Assembly (NCBI RefSeq): GCF_036785885.1 | Contig: NC_092320.1 | Location: 18,725,557-18,789,556, forward strand | Reading direction: 5' to 3' | From: Coffea arabica | Lineage: Eukaryota > Streptophyta > Magnoliopsida > Gentianales > Rubiaceae | Length of the DNA stretch: 64,000 bases | Shown: in pieces, positions 12,701 through 24,688 of the stretch | Layout of the letters: each line of letters begins with the position of its first letter | How positions within the stretch are numbered: position 1 is the first letter of the stretch | Made by a program: the position numbers and the translations under genes | The notes under the pieces: generated by a model | The model's input: only the letters and a program-made list of their open reading frames with translations | Told to the model about the DNA's origin: nothing | Database searches by the model: none

Positions 12701-13882
12701 ACTTAATTGAAACCGTATCAGCCCCAAAATTGTTCAATCAACAACAGATTTTAGTCCAATTAAACCATAAAGCATGTACGATTAAAAATTGTAGACAATC
12801 CAGCAGGAAAATTGCAGTCACCAAAATTCACAAGAGACATGTTTGGGATTTCAGCATCTGCGCTTGACGAAGAAAAGAAAAAAAAACGATATTCAAAGGC
12901 AAAGAGAGGGCTCACAGTGCTCTCGCTTCGCAAAGATCTGCAGGCGAGGACGGTGGATTCTGGTGGTGGTAATGGCGGCTCCGGTCGCGGCCTTCCCTTC
13001 TTGCTTCCGACCCGAAGCTCTTCTGAATGGCCTGCTTGTGGCTTCGTTATGGAGATTGAGGAGAGGGACCGTGGGGCTTTTGGGAGGCGGATTGGGCTTC
13101 CTTCCATTTCTGTGAAGCTTTGATAGCTGCAACCAACTCTTTCCCTGGAAGTCATGGTGGCCACAGAGGTGGCAGAGGTGGAGAATGGGGTGGCGCCATG
13201 GAGAGATGGTGGTTGGATGGGCCACTCCGTTGTTTTATGGTTCAGAACCTCCAAAATCTCTCAGTTTTCTCCTTTCTTGTTCGTCGCCCTCTCGATTCCC
13301 TTTTTCTCTCAATTTTTGTCTTGCTCAGCCGCAACTCCTCCCACTCAGTCCGTCTCTCGGTTCTCTCTCACTCCAGTCTTAGCCGCCGCCAATTTTCTTT
13401 TCACTCGGCTCTCAAACCTCGTGGCCCTCCACCCTCTCGGTCTCTTCCCTTTTAGGTTCTTCTAGCTCGCCCCTATTTTTCGTCCGCCCAATTTCCAGAT
13501 TTTCTTCTGTTTTTGGCTTCCCACCCCCAAAGCTCCAGACCTCTCTTGCGTTTTTTCTTTTTAGTCTTTTTTCTTTTTGACCACTTAGCCGCCTTCCTTT
13601 CCTTATCCTCTGTTTTCGGCTCCTCCCCTCTTCTTTTTAGCCGACCTGCCCCTTTTTAATGCCTCCCCCAAAAACTAACCCTAAAATGAAAGGTCAAGAT
13701 CTCATCCTCAAAATAGGTTCATGTGTCTTGTTTTTGTCCTTTGATTGATTTTTGACTTTTCCTTTTCCTTCCTTTTTTTTTCTTATGCTAAAATGTCTAA
13801 AAATGAGATTAGTAAAACCAAACTAAAATAAATATCAATAAAACTAATAATGAAAAATAAAGTCAAAAATTTGGTGTCTACA
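9720..13882 (-). mobile_element. 4.16-kb LTR of a Tat/Ogre-like gypsy element
   Basis: On the minus strand this block starts TGTAGACACCAAATTTTTGA and ends GTGGGGCGCGACA, so it has TG...CA termini and is followed by a primer site. A length near 4.2 kb is typical of the giant LTRs of the Ogre group. It contains a run of CAAGTGTGCAAATG-like short repeats (10240-10420), a repeated AGCATTGGACTAGCC motif (10915-11000), and a GC-rich, pyrimidine-rich section (12940-13640). Open frames in these sections are compositional by-products. The second LTR is not in the window, so this is the 5' LTR of a truncated element or one running off to the left. Confidence 0.75.
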
Positions 13883-16800
13883 ATACATAATCATCCTGGT
13901 GATCATGATCATGAACTAAAAACTATAGGAAGATGGAGAGCTAAATTATATGTTTAAGTTAATCCCATCAACAAACAAAATGCCGAAGTTCTTATAATAA
14001 ATGAAAAAATGATCATTGTTGCAGGTTTACATTATAGATTAGATGTTTAACTTACTAATATAATAGAAATAAATTATTATAATTATAAAATGTTAGAAAC
14101 TGCTTGTTGTATTTTTTTTCATATATCTTTAATTATTTTGTGATGTATTAACCATTTATATTGATATGTGTAATAGTTACAATGACGAGCAAGGATATTG
14201 GTTGGGAACATGGTAAACCCGTGGGAGGGAATAGAAAAATTGTGAGATGCAATTATTGTGGAAAAATAATGCATGGTGGCATTACAAGGTTAAAAGAACA
14301 TGTCGATCATGTCATAGGACAAGTTGAGCCTTGTCCAAGGGCCTCAAGTGAAGTTAGAGATTTAATGAAAATGCATCTAAAGATTGGTAAGATTCAAAGA
14401 GCTACAATAAAACAGAAAAAAGAAGAAATATTGAATTCTTTCCAACAAGAAAGTATGCATGGTAATTTCAACATGGTTGGCGACGAGGAGGACGAAGTCT
14501 TTTTTGAAATTGATGAAGAAAGTCGGATGGCGTTGGAAAAAAAACAAATGAAGCAAGCAATTAGAGAGAGCCAATACTTGCAATTTTTAGACGAACAACG
14601 AAGGCATTCGGTATCTGGGAGTCGACCTTCTATGTTTATGTTAGGTATGATTTGTAAACTAAAATATTATAACAAATTTGATACTATTTTATTAAATATA
14701 ATTACATAAAGTTGCAATTTAGTCATTCATTTTTTATTTGTTAAATATTGTGAATTTTAGGGAATATGGGTGTTGGCACTTCAAACCCAACGACTTCTGA
14801 AAATAAAAGAGGATTGTTACGTAATTTCAGTGTCAGACAAGCAGATGAAATGACAAGCAGAGGAATTGACTCACATATGTTTCCTTCGAAACAAAAATCA
14901 GTCAAATCAATGTTTGCGAAGGAAAATATAAAAAGAGTTGGTAAGGCAGTTTCAAAGTTTTTTCATTTCAATGCAATACCATTTCATGCAGCTGACAATC
15001 CTTATTATCAATCGATGATTGATGAAATTGCCAAAGCTGGTTCTGGTATTAAAGGCCCTTCAGCTTATCAAATTGGAAATGAATATTTAGATGAAGAATT
15101 TGAAGAGCTTGAGAAATATCTTGGAGATATTTATGATAAATTTTCAACTTTTGGTTGTACACTTATGTGTGATGGGTGGAGCACTCGTACAAAACATCCA
15201 ATAATAAATTTTATGGTATACTGTGATAGGCACATGATATACCATAGTTCAGTTGATTGTACCAATATTAAGAAAACTGCTGAATATATTTTCAAGTTAA
15301 TGGATGAGGTAGTAGAGGTTGTGGGGGACAAAAATGTTGTGCAAGTTGTGACAGATAGTGAATCTAGTATGAAAGCTGCTGGACAACTGTTGATGAAAAA
15401 AAGAAAAAATCTTTTCTGGTCACCTTGCACTGCGCATTGTATAGATTTGATGTTGGAGGATATTGGCAAAATGGATAATGTAAAAGAAACTATTGCTCAG
15501 GGGAAGAAGATAACAAGTTTCATATATAACAGTGACAAAGTAGTGAATCTGATGAAGACATATACAAAAAAAAGGGAACTGCTACGTCCAGGTATCACTA
15601 GATTTGCAACTGAATTCATTTCTATGGAAAGTCTTCTTCGGCATTGTACATAACTGAAAAGAATGTGCACCTCAGATGAATGGGCAGAGTTTAATAACAC
15701 TACCAAGAGAAAAGCAGAAGCTATTAAAGTAGCTGAGTTGATATTGTCAGAGAAGTTTTGGAAAAAAGTTAGAAATGTGTGTGCAATAATGGAGCCTCTG
15801 GTCAAAGTTTTAAAAACTATTGATCAAGATAATAAGCCAACATTGCCAATTATTTATGAGGCAATGGATAGAGCAAAAATGGCTATTCAAAAGTCGGTGA
15901 AATCTTGGAAAACAATTTGGGAAGTGATTGATAATAGATGGTACAATCAACTTCATCGGGATTTACATGCGGCAGGTAATTTAAAATATTACATCCAATT
16001 TAAATATGTAATATTTATTTATTTATTTATTTATTTTCTAATTTTGTTATTTTATTGTATTTAGCATATTTTTTGAACCCGATCCTTCAATATTCTGGAA
16101 CTTGTGAGTTTAATCTGGATGGAGTTCGAAGAGGGTTAAAGAACGTCATTGCAAAGTTGGAGCCAAATTTAGATGCACAAGTTGATTCAATAAATGAGGT
16201 ATTCTTTTGATTATTTTATTTATTTATATTAATCAACAAATTTTAAAATTTTAACACTTGTGTATACATTATTTTTGTAGATCAAAATTTTTGCAGACAA
16301 AAAGGGAGGCTTTGGAAGTGCTATTGCAGCAAGAGCATTACCAAAATCTTTACCAGGTTTCAACTTAATTCATACTTACATAAACATCCAAATCATATAA
16401 ATGAAGTTAATATTTTTATAATATTAAAATAATAATAATAAATGAATGTTATTATTACTTTGTTTGTTTAGCTGAATGGTGGCTTAACTACGGTGAAGAT
16501 GCGCCAAATTTAAGGAATATTGCAGTGAAAATATTGAGTCAAACCTGCACATCCTCTGGTTGTGAGCGAAATTGGAGTACATGGTCATTAATTCATACAA
16601 AACTACGCAACCGTTTGGCAGTTAAAAAATTGCATAAATTAGTTTTTGTGCATTACAATATGCGATTGAAGGTGAAAAATTTGATGCATCAAAGAGATAC
16701 TGATGATTTCTACAATCCAATTGACTTGAATCACATTTTTCACCAAGATGATATATTGGATGATTGGATAAGAGAAAATGAACAACCCACATTGCCTGAA

Positions 16801-18251
16801 GATAATCTGGATTGGTTGGATAAGGGCATTCATCAAACTGAATCAGAAAGTAGTGAATATCAAGAACATGACAACGATGGTTTTGGTGATACATTGTCCC
16901 AATATATTACCAAAAGAAATAAGAAAGGTCTTGCTGCATCCTCAAGTAGGAAACAAAAAAGTAAGACTAAACAAACCAGTAAGCAGATTGTTCCGTCATC
17001 TTCAAATAAAAGTGACAGCAGTAATGATGATGATGACAATGGTGACAATGGAGATGGAGGGAACAATTCTTCCAGGCATAGTGGTTACAATCGAGATAGC
17101 CAACAAGCAGGAGGTATGTCATGGGCTCAAGGACAAGATAATTATTATGCCACTCAAGATACTGATCATGGCTATTGTCCTGGTATAGAAGCACAACGTC
17201 AATTCCTCAATGATTTAACTCAATTTTCAAGTAAGGATACTTTCTCTCACCATTCAGGGTCACAAAGATATAGAGGAGTCAATGATCAGATGCAAAATTT
17301 GGGTATATACTCAACTTATGAGCATGAATCTAATCAAAACCGTAGTACTAGTCAATTGGGATATGGCTATGACCAATCATATGGAATCACTCCTGACTAT
17401 TACAGTGGATATCGGCCATTTGACAGACCTGGACATGTTGAAAGGTCTACTAGCATTCATGGTAGTGGATACTATGAAAAAGAATTAGATAAGTCTCATG
17501 ATGGTTCTTCTTTTGATTCCAATAACATTGAATTTTATGGTCATGATTCTACTGCATCATATGGTACCAGCGATAGTGTTAACTATCGAGGGTTTGGATA
17601 CTACCATCAACAAATCATCTCCAATCCAGAAATTCTTCCGTCCAATGATTATGGAACATCTAGTCAATCATCACATCCAGTAAATACACCAGATAACTCG
17701 TTTACACTACCTACTCAAGGTCCTATGCCACTTCCACATCTGTTTTACCATTCATCGACCAATCAGGATGATTTTGAACCACATCGTCATTCTACTTGGT
17801 ATTAACATGTACGAAAATATAAAGTACTAGTATATCTTTTTACATATTTACCTTTTATCTAATATGATTTCTTTTTATTTTTGGCAGGAGATTGATCAAA
17901 ATATTCCAACTTTATGCTATAAATAAATCTTTAGTTTGTATTGTTAATGGTTGATATTACTTTTGCAATTATTAGTTTTAAAATTGTGGTCTATATTATT
18001 TTGATTTTATTTGTGATGCCATTGTTTTAAATAATTAAAAGTACTTATCGTGTGTAATATGTATAAAAATAGTACATTTTACAAATTTTCTTTTGTTATT
18101 TGTTATTATTTTTGTTTAGCATACTTTTTTTATATTATTAACAGTTTTTAGAATATTAAATGCTTTAAAATTTGCGTCTCACTGAGACCGTGACCGATAT
18201 GCCGAGACCGATGTGGACCGTTCCGGGCCGCGACCGCGACTTTGAACCATG
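13883..18251 (+). mobile_element. hAT transposon with transposase gene, left end missing
   Basis: The block carries a full-length BED/DUF659/hAT-dimerisation transposase gene. The right end (about 18172-18251) reads on the minus strand CATGGTTCAAAGTCGCGGTC and then a CGGTC-rich subterminal part. This resembles the ends of the two non-autonomous elements in the window (CATAGTTATTAAACCC, CAATGTTTTAAAACCC). The left end is not found: the giant LTR directly abuts at 13882, so it was probably removed or separated by that insertion. Confidence 0.75.
14182..17805 (+). pseudogene. hAT transposase, five exons, one in-frame stop
   Basis: Exons with matching phases: 14182-14644, 14761-15975, 16065-16198, 16281-16356, 16472-17805. 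Domains in order are a BED zinc finger (CNYCGKIMHGGITRLKEH), a DUF659 RNase-H-like part (CTLMCDGWSTRTKHPIINF; CTAHCIDLML), and a C-terminal hAT dimerisation domain (CERNWSTWSLIHTKLRNRL). After this comes an unusual tail of about 350 residues, rich in Ser, Asn, Asp, Gly and Tyr. The only visible lesion is TAA at 15651-15653; the same frame continues and family homology resumes at once, so it looks like a point mutation. Start at 14182 is the first ATG in frame before the BED finger; an upstream exon cannot be excluded. Confidence 0.85.
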
Positions 18252-18677
18252 TTTACGGGTGTTTTTGGGATTTCACCGGTTAAGCCGGCTTCCATCATCC
18301 CCTTCTTACAGGGGTCTAAGTGGTTGCCCAGTAACCAACCCAGTATTGGGAAGGCGGGGAGTTTGGTAGATAAAGGGGGAACTGCTGCTACGGCGGATAA
18401 GTCTAGTAATACCGGGAAGCAAGGGCCTGTTGTGGAGAAGAGTACTGTTGCTGCAGTGGCTGCTGCTTCACCAGAGGCTATGTCCGAGGATTTAAAGCTT
18501 TCTAGAAGCAGCTGGTTGTTGAAACTGTTAAATGTCTGTTCCGATAATGCTAAGGCTGCTTTTACTGCTTTGAGCGTTAGCATTCTGTTCAGATCATCTT
18601 TAGCTGAGCCAAGATCAATTCCCTCGACTTCTATGTACCCCACTCTTGATGTAGGTGACCGCATTCTTGCTGAGAAG
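18249..18677 (+). pseudogene. Thylakoid processing peptidase (plastid type I signal peptidase) exon fragment
   Basis: One open exon ends in [17 protein letters not shown] then [10 protein letters not shown], followed by a GT donor at 18678. SMYPTL is the catalytic-serine box of type I signal peptidases, and the preceding low-complexity region with a hydrophobic stretch ([12 protein letters not shown]) fits the plant thylakoidal processing peptidase, which removes lumen-targeting peptides. The normal N-terminal coding region is missing. The apparent start codon at 18249-18251 is formed by the last three bases of the hAT end. The lysine-dyad part expected in later exons is not found downstream. 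This is a broken or captured copy. Confidence 0.8.
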
Positions 18678-19140
18678 GTATATTTTGGATGACTTTTGCT
18701 ACTTATTTCCCTAATTCAGTTTTCAGGGGATATTTTTTTTTTAAAATATGTTGGGTTGCTTTATTTATGTCTGTATTGAAGTCCACTGGATTATTTATGT
18801 GATGACTTTTGCCTTTTTTTTCCACGGCTTCTCTGCTTAGCTCACTGTTTCCCAAGCTCACGCCATTCACTTCTCTCTCTTCATCTTCCCTTCTCTTCAC
18901 GCCATTCATCTTCCTCTCTTCACTTCTCTCTCTCTTCATTTTAAATCATCATCAAAGTCTTCATCTTCCCTTCTTCTCTCTCTTCTTGGCTGAATCTTGA
19001 GGCTGCAAAAGAGAGGAAGAAAAAAACTCCTTCTCCAACTACAAAATCTTGCTCCAAAATCTCCAAAATCTTCACTCACCTTTGGAAGTTTTCAACTTTG
19101 AAGAAAGGCCTTATCTTGTGGTGGTTTTTGATGGATTTGG
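18678..19140. other. Intron remnant and CT-rich stretch
   Basis: Starts as the intron following the peptidase exon (donor GTATAT). From about 18838 it becomes CT-rich with a partial internal repeat (CACGCCATTCA followed by CTTC/CTCT runs at 18861 and 18899). No convincing coding sequence is seen. Confidence 0.5.
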
Positions 19141-19164
19141 TGGTGCAAAACTTATACTTAGCTG

Positions 19165-19700
19165 GGGTTGAAAATTTTATATAACATATAATATTTATGT
19201 AAATATATTATAAATATATAAAAATATATTTTAAATAAAATAAAATATTTATGATATGTATATGTAAATATATAATATTAGAAATGTATAATATATATAA
19301 TATACATTAATATTAATATAATTTATATATAATATACATAATTGAAATATACATATTAATATATATTATAAAACAAAATTGCATAAATATATTTATAAAT
19401 TTATATATAAATAAATGTATTTATATTAATATATAATATTTATTTCAATTGACATAATATATATAATATTATACATAATTGAAATAAATATATTTATATT
19501 AATATAATATATATATATAATATACATAATTGAATATACATATTAAAATACATAATTGAAATATACATATTAAAATATATAATTAAAAAATATTAAAATA
19601 TAATTGAAATATACATATAAAATACATAATTAAATATACAAATTGAAATATACTTATTAAAATATACAAATTAAATATGCATAATTGAAATATATTTGGA
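19165..19700. repeat. Very AT-rich low-complexity block
   Basis: Almost only A and T, with recurring ATATACATAATTGAAATATACATATTA-like units. The units are irregular, so this is degenerate low-complexity DNA rather than a clean satellite. Confidence 0.8.
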
Positions 19701-19717
19701 ATTGTTTTTGATATATT

Positions 19718-19823
19718 GTTTGGATTGGTGTTTTTGAAGTTGTTTTTAAAATACAATTTACTGTAGCATTTGGAATGTGAAAAACAGTTTTTCAAAAACA
19801 GGCTCAAAAACACCAATCCAAAC
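19718..19823. mobile_element. Short MITE-like inverted repeat
   Basis: 106 bp with near-perfect inverted ends: GTTTGGATTGGTGTTTTTGA at the left and its complement at the right. The middle contains CTGTAGCATTTGG. Similar TTTGGATTG.../CTACAG elements are frequent in plant genomes, and a diverged right half lies at 38608-38662. No target duplication is clear because the left flank is low-complexity. Confidence 0.65.
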
Positions 19824-22047
19824 GTACCCCTAGTTATTTTAGTTATAAAACTAAATAATGAAACCAGAATTAACTACTAAAATGCACTTAAAAATACGTA
19901 AAATAAACCCTTATCACTCCCTATCTAGAATTTTGTTTCATTTTATTTTTCTATTAAAATCTCTTCTAAATTTTTTTATTGAGAGTTTTCTATTTCTCTT
20001 AGGGGTTGCTAGTCAGAATTTTCTATTCTTCTAGGGATTCGTATGTAAATTTTATATTTTTTTTGTTGTTAGAACTAAATTTATTTCAAATCTGATTATT
20101 ATATCTAAATTTTTTTTTGTATCTTGGATTTATTTAGACAGATTTCATCATAATTATTGGAGCTTCAAACTATTAATTAGTATATATGGTGATTGCAACA
20201 TGCACAGAAAGGAGCTGCAGTTTATCTTATTAGAAGATAATTTTAAAATTTCTTATATTTTTCAATTGTTCATAATTTTTCAGATCTATTATATATATTA
20301 AATTGCATATCTATAATTTTCAGTGCATGTTTGACTTGGTATTAGGACAGTATTATACATCAAATCATACTAAATGATTTCTAACAATTTGTTAATGAAA
20401 TAAATTTTTTATCCAAAAAAAAAAAAAACACAAGGACAATCCTGGGAAGTCATAGAACATTTATGTAGTACCAATTTAACACTGTAAGGCATAGATAAAC
20501 ATGAATTTAAGGCAAAAATGACATTCATTTGAGAACCTCCATTACCTCCTTTGACCCTCAAACGCCTCAAAATTTTAGACTAGGAAATCATCTTTAAGTT
20601 GTACATTGACTAGATTCGTGTCTAAATTGGACTAGACTCCTCTATATTGAATCGGAGAAAAGTTGTCTCCATTACATCACCATAAATTTAATTCAAACAT
20701 TATTTTCAAAAATTAATATCGTTCATGACATATTTCATAACTTGTATTAGTTATACTTAAAATTTTGTATGAAATTAACAAAGTTTTGTCATTTGATTAG
20801 TCATTACTAATTTTCTTCCAATTTTAGCCCATTTTCAACATTCAAAATGTTTCATGCAAATTGAATGCCAAAATATTCCCAAAAGAATATCATTTTTTAA
20901 TATATTGATCTAGAGATCCAAAGAAAAGTAATGACATAATCAACTGATTTTATAAAATTACGGTAACTTAGATATAAATAAATAAAGGGATCAATATCAA
21001 GAGATTCGACGGAAAGGGTCCTAACCCGTCTAAATTGGCCAAACAACAAACCAAAATCACATACAAAATCAAATACCTATATTTTTTTTTATCTGGGTTT
21101 TTTCCTTTCTTCTTTGGGATATAGTGATGGCAAACAGAAATGAAGATGGTGGTCACGAAAAAGATTGCTAAGGAAGTCAAGGAGGCAGCAGTTGTTATGG
21201 AATTTTTTTTTTAAAAAAAAAATTAAGTTGCGGTGGAAATCACCTGTTGTGAGTTACAGGATTGAGGGGATCGATGAAGATGATCAGGTTAAAGGAAAGA
21301 AATTTTCAAAATTGTAATTCTACCCTTCAACTTACTTTTTTCTTTAATAAAGAATATAAGTTTTTTTGAAATTATAATTAAGCCCCTTAATTAACCTTTT
21401 TTTTTTTTACCTAAAAGTAAAGGTAGTATGGGAATTTCAAACTTTTCTCTATATCAATATAGATGGTTTTCATCCACCTTACCTATCAGTTTAAACCAAT
21501 AAAGTCTTTTGGATATTTTTGAATGAGAAGGGGGTTCAATAACGTGCAAATCAGAGGAAATTTTTGTGCATTTTTCTCAAAAAGAATAAATTCCATATTG
21601 TCTATATATATATTAAAAAAAAAGATTGATCCATATTGAGGCTGTGGAATTGATGCAATGACTCATAGGTGTACCAGTTGCAAAATTATCTTTCTTGCGG
21701 GGGGAGGGGAGGGAGAAAGAAGGGGATTAAGGAGGAGGAAGGAGGGAAGGGGAAGGAATGGTGGTGGTGGTGAAGAAAGGGAAGTGGTGGTGGCAGCGTG
21801 TGGTAGTGATCGGTAGTGAATGGAAGAGGAAATGGCTGGTAGTTTTTTTTTTTTTTTTTTTGTTAGCTATATTTGAGATGTGTACTTTTAGTGATTTTGG
21901 GAGTATTTTTGGAGTTTGTTATTATAGATTCCAAATATAAAAACTAGTTTTCCAAAAAAACTCATCTTAAAAACATAGGCCAAGCTGCGACATTACATTA
22001 GAAAATCAAGATGTAATTTTCAAGGGGTGAAATTGTAATTATAATAC
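19824..22047. other. Non-coding DNA, no gene recognised
   Basis: AT-rich with poly-A/poly-T runs (20418, 21397, 21845) and a purine-rich GGAGGAAGG/GGTGGTGG patch at 21700-21835. Open frames such as 21758-21940 follow from the simple sequence. No domain or repeat boundary could be supported. Confidence 0.5.
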
Positions 22048-22168
22048 GTTAAAGAAGAATCAGTTCCCCGAGCACGCTTCATTGTATCCATATATATGTA
22101 TTATTTGCTTCTTGTCTTGTGAAAACCTTCAAAAGAGGACTTGCAAGGGAAATAATACCTACCAACTG
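22048..22168 (+). promoter_or_regulatory. Proximal upstream region of the BURP gene
   Basis: About 110 bp before the start codon are closely repeated at 63890-64000. Conserved parts include AAAGAAGAATC, TTATTGTATCCAT-like and GCAAGGGAAATAATACCTA next to the start. A TATA-like CATATATATGTATT lies at about 22089. Conservation between the two copies marks this as shared promoter/5' leader of a duplicated gene. Confidence 0.65.
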
Positions 22169-23188
22169 ATGGATTCCAAAGCACTTGTTTCTTGTGTTCT
22201 CCTCCTTCATCTGTTGATTGTCCTGGTAAGTTACTTTGACAATAAATTGTTTTTTGTGATTTATATGCTGTGGACTTAATTCTCGCTGTCTTACAACACT
22301 ATACAACCTGTACAGGGAGCCTGTGATATCATACCCAAGGCCAAGGATAGTGGTACTAATGCAATCAGGCTCCAGGGCATGGATGCTAATAATCCTCATC
22401 GAAATGATAAGACACATCATGTTGCTCACGTCCATGAAAAGAAGTCAATGCACGATCCTTCTCTTTCCTCATCCCACATGATGCATCAGATGGATCCAAG
22501 AGCAACCGTGTTTTTCGTTTTAGATGATCTCAAGTTAGGCAAAACATTGAGTATCCTTTTCCCTGACGGAGATCCTAGTCCTTTGTCCTCTCCTTATCTC
22601 TGGCCTAGAGAACAAGCCGATGCTATCCCCTTTTCATTGGCAAAACTCCCACAGATTCTTCAACACTTTTCATTTCCTCAAGGATCTCACCAGGCCCAAG
22701 TGATGGAACATACACTCCGAGCTTGCGAGACTAAGCCTATGAAGGGAGAATCCAGGGCTTGTGCCACATCCTACGAGTCATTGGTAGATTTTGCACGAAA
22801 GATCTTGGGATTGAATACCGATATTGAAGTTTTATCAACGCATCGCCTCGCAAAATCTAATGCTGCTAGATTACAGAACTATACGATCACAGAAGCTCCT
22901 AAACGAATTTCAACTCTAAAGATGGTTGGCTGTCACAACATGCCATATCCTTTCATAGTTTTCGGTTGCCACTATCAGCCGGGTGATAATAATTTATACA
23001 GGACTGTTCTATCTGGAGAGAATGGTGATAGGGTTGAAGCTACTGCAAGATGTCACATGGATACCTCCCAATGGAGCCATGATCACGTTTCCTTCCGGGT
23101 GCTTGGTATCGAACCGGGCACTGCACCTGTTTGCCATTTCTTCCCGGCAGAGGACTTTGTATTGGTTCCATCTACTTCTTCAATCTAG
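22169..23188 (+). CDS. BURP-domain protein, 309 aa, two exons
   Basis: Exon 1 is 22169-22225 and exon 2 is 22316-23188, with a GT-AG intron of 90 bp. Residues 1-22 form a hydrophobic signal peptide (VSCVLLLHLLIVL), so the protein is probably secreted to the wall or vacuole. A His/Ser-rich spacer follows to about residue 83. The BURP domain covers residues 84-309: it starts at VFFVLDDLKLGKTL and has the diagnostic CH pairs at about 225, 237, 265 and 292 with spacings of 10, 26 and 25. CETKPMKGESRACATS is another family block. It lacks the TxV repeats of RD22 and the long repeats of the polygalacturonase beta subunit group, so it fits the short-spacer BURP classes. BURP proteins are linked to seed, fruit and stress biology; no specific function can be read here. 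AATAAA is at 23271. Confidence 0.93.
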
Positions 23189-23270
23189 TAATATCCAAGA
23201 GCTCAAGTGCTTTCAGCATTTTAGTTGTTTAGCTTAAGTCGCCTTGTCTGAATGTGTAATACTAGAAATC

Positions 23271-23276
23271 AATAAA
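23271..23276 (+). terminator. Polyadenylation signal AATAAA of the BURP gene
   Basis: AATAAA 83 bases after the stop codon, at the usual distance for a plant 3' untranslated region. A second AATAAA occurs near 23310. Confidence 0.5.
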
Positions 23277-23299
23277 TTCGTGTGCCTCATGTTTGATTA

Positions 23300-24670
23300 T
23301 CTGTATTCGAATAAAACTCCGTGGAGTAGTAGCGCTACTTTTGACAATCAAAGTTTTATATACTTCATTTTACACGTATGTTACAAGATTTCATCATATA
23401 ATATACTCTTCTTCAAGATTGCAACTTTGACATCTTTCAGATCTTTCAGCCAAAGCTTTTAAGTTTCCTGCAAATTCAGATGGTCTTGATTTCTTCTGAT
23501 CATCAGAAACTCGAGGAGGTACTGTGTGAAGTGAATAGTTCCAAGAAAACACCACTCCTGTTGTATGATTCAAGGACAAAAGAACCGCATCCATCCATCT
23601 AGAAAAGCTGCAGAAACCTTCCGTCCTTGCCGTTGAGAAAATTTTATAGATAACTCTTCGATTTCAAGTCTAGGATCCATTGGACCGTCTTTGATCTCAT
23701 TGAGATCAACTTTTGCAGATGCAGAACAACTTTTGCAGACCGTCTTTAATCTCTAGAAAGTGGACGGCTGAACAAGATGAAATCTTGACCTAGTACATGA
23801 TCTGAAACCTGAAGAATAATGGGAAGAGCCCCTTGCTGTGAGAAAGTGGGCATAAAGAGAGGGAGGTGGACGGCTGAAGAAGATGAAATCTTGACCGAGT
23901 ACATTCAATCTAATTTGTTTCGTCGGTTAATTGCAAAAGATTAAACCAGTGTGACAATTATACCCCCGTTAGTCCACGCAAATTGAGTAAAATGTAGTGA
24001 AAAGTCCTACATTTGAAGTAAAAAACTAATTCAAGGACTAAATTTGTTAAAATATTTCATCAAGGACGAAATTGATTTAAGTGAAAATGTTTAGGGACCA
24101 AATTGACGAAATTCCCAACAGCTAATCCCAAAAGTTTTTCTTATGTAGTAGCTGGACTTCTTGATCGCATAATTGTGGCTGTCCATCTCTTTGATTTGGA
24201 TTCCGATCTTATTCAAATACTTTTGGAGGGGTATCCTATAATTAGAGTGTCAATCACAAACTCAATTATGTTGATTCGCCCAAACTCGCTCACCAATAAC
24301 CCCCGTTCAAATCCACCCACTAATTTTAAATAGGTCTAAATGGGTATCCAATTAAACTCATTTAATTAGTAGACAGTGGATTAACTCGAATCACTTATTT
24401 ATACCCATTTAAAATAATTATACATTTAAACTCAAGTATTAAACAAATAAATTTAAATTTATTATCAATGTAATAATAATAAAATGCTATTATTTTTTAT
24501 CAGACAACATGTGAAAAAATAAAAAAATTAATTATAACTATTTAAATTCGTTTAAATCACTTATTTTGACACCTTTGACGACCATTGTCTGCTCATTGGA
24601 CATTCCACCGCCACTTGTTCAGCCGTTCCTTTCTTCCTTGCCGTTGCCAGTGTCTATCATTTCCGATTAC
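23300..24670. other. Intergenic DNA with a short duplication
   Basis: No gene recognised. A segment of about 35 bp containing GTGGACGGCTGAA and AAGATGAAATCTTGACC occurs twice (about 23761-23797 and 23868-23905). Near 23955-24115 are phrases such as AAGGACTAAATTTG and AGGGACCAAATTG that recur in dispersed plant repeats. Confidence 0.5.
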
Positions 24671-24688
24671 CAGGTAAGGCTCTGACAT

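Noticed and set aside
12760..13465. Overlapping open frames on both strands
   Set aside because: All sit in the GC- and CT-rich section of the LTR; frames on both strands are open because of composition, and no domain is visible.
15131..15805. Minus-strand frames within the hAT transposase
   Set aside because: Antisense shadows of the transposase exons.
21758..21940. 60-codon frame starting in GGTGGTGG repeats
   Set aside because: Simple-sequence region; no start context or homology.
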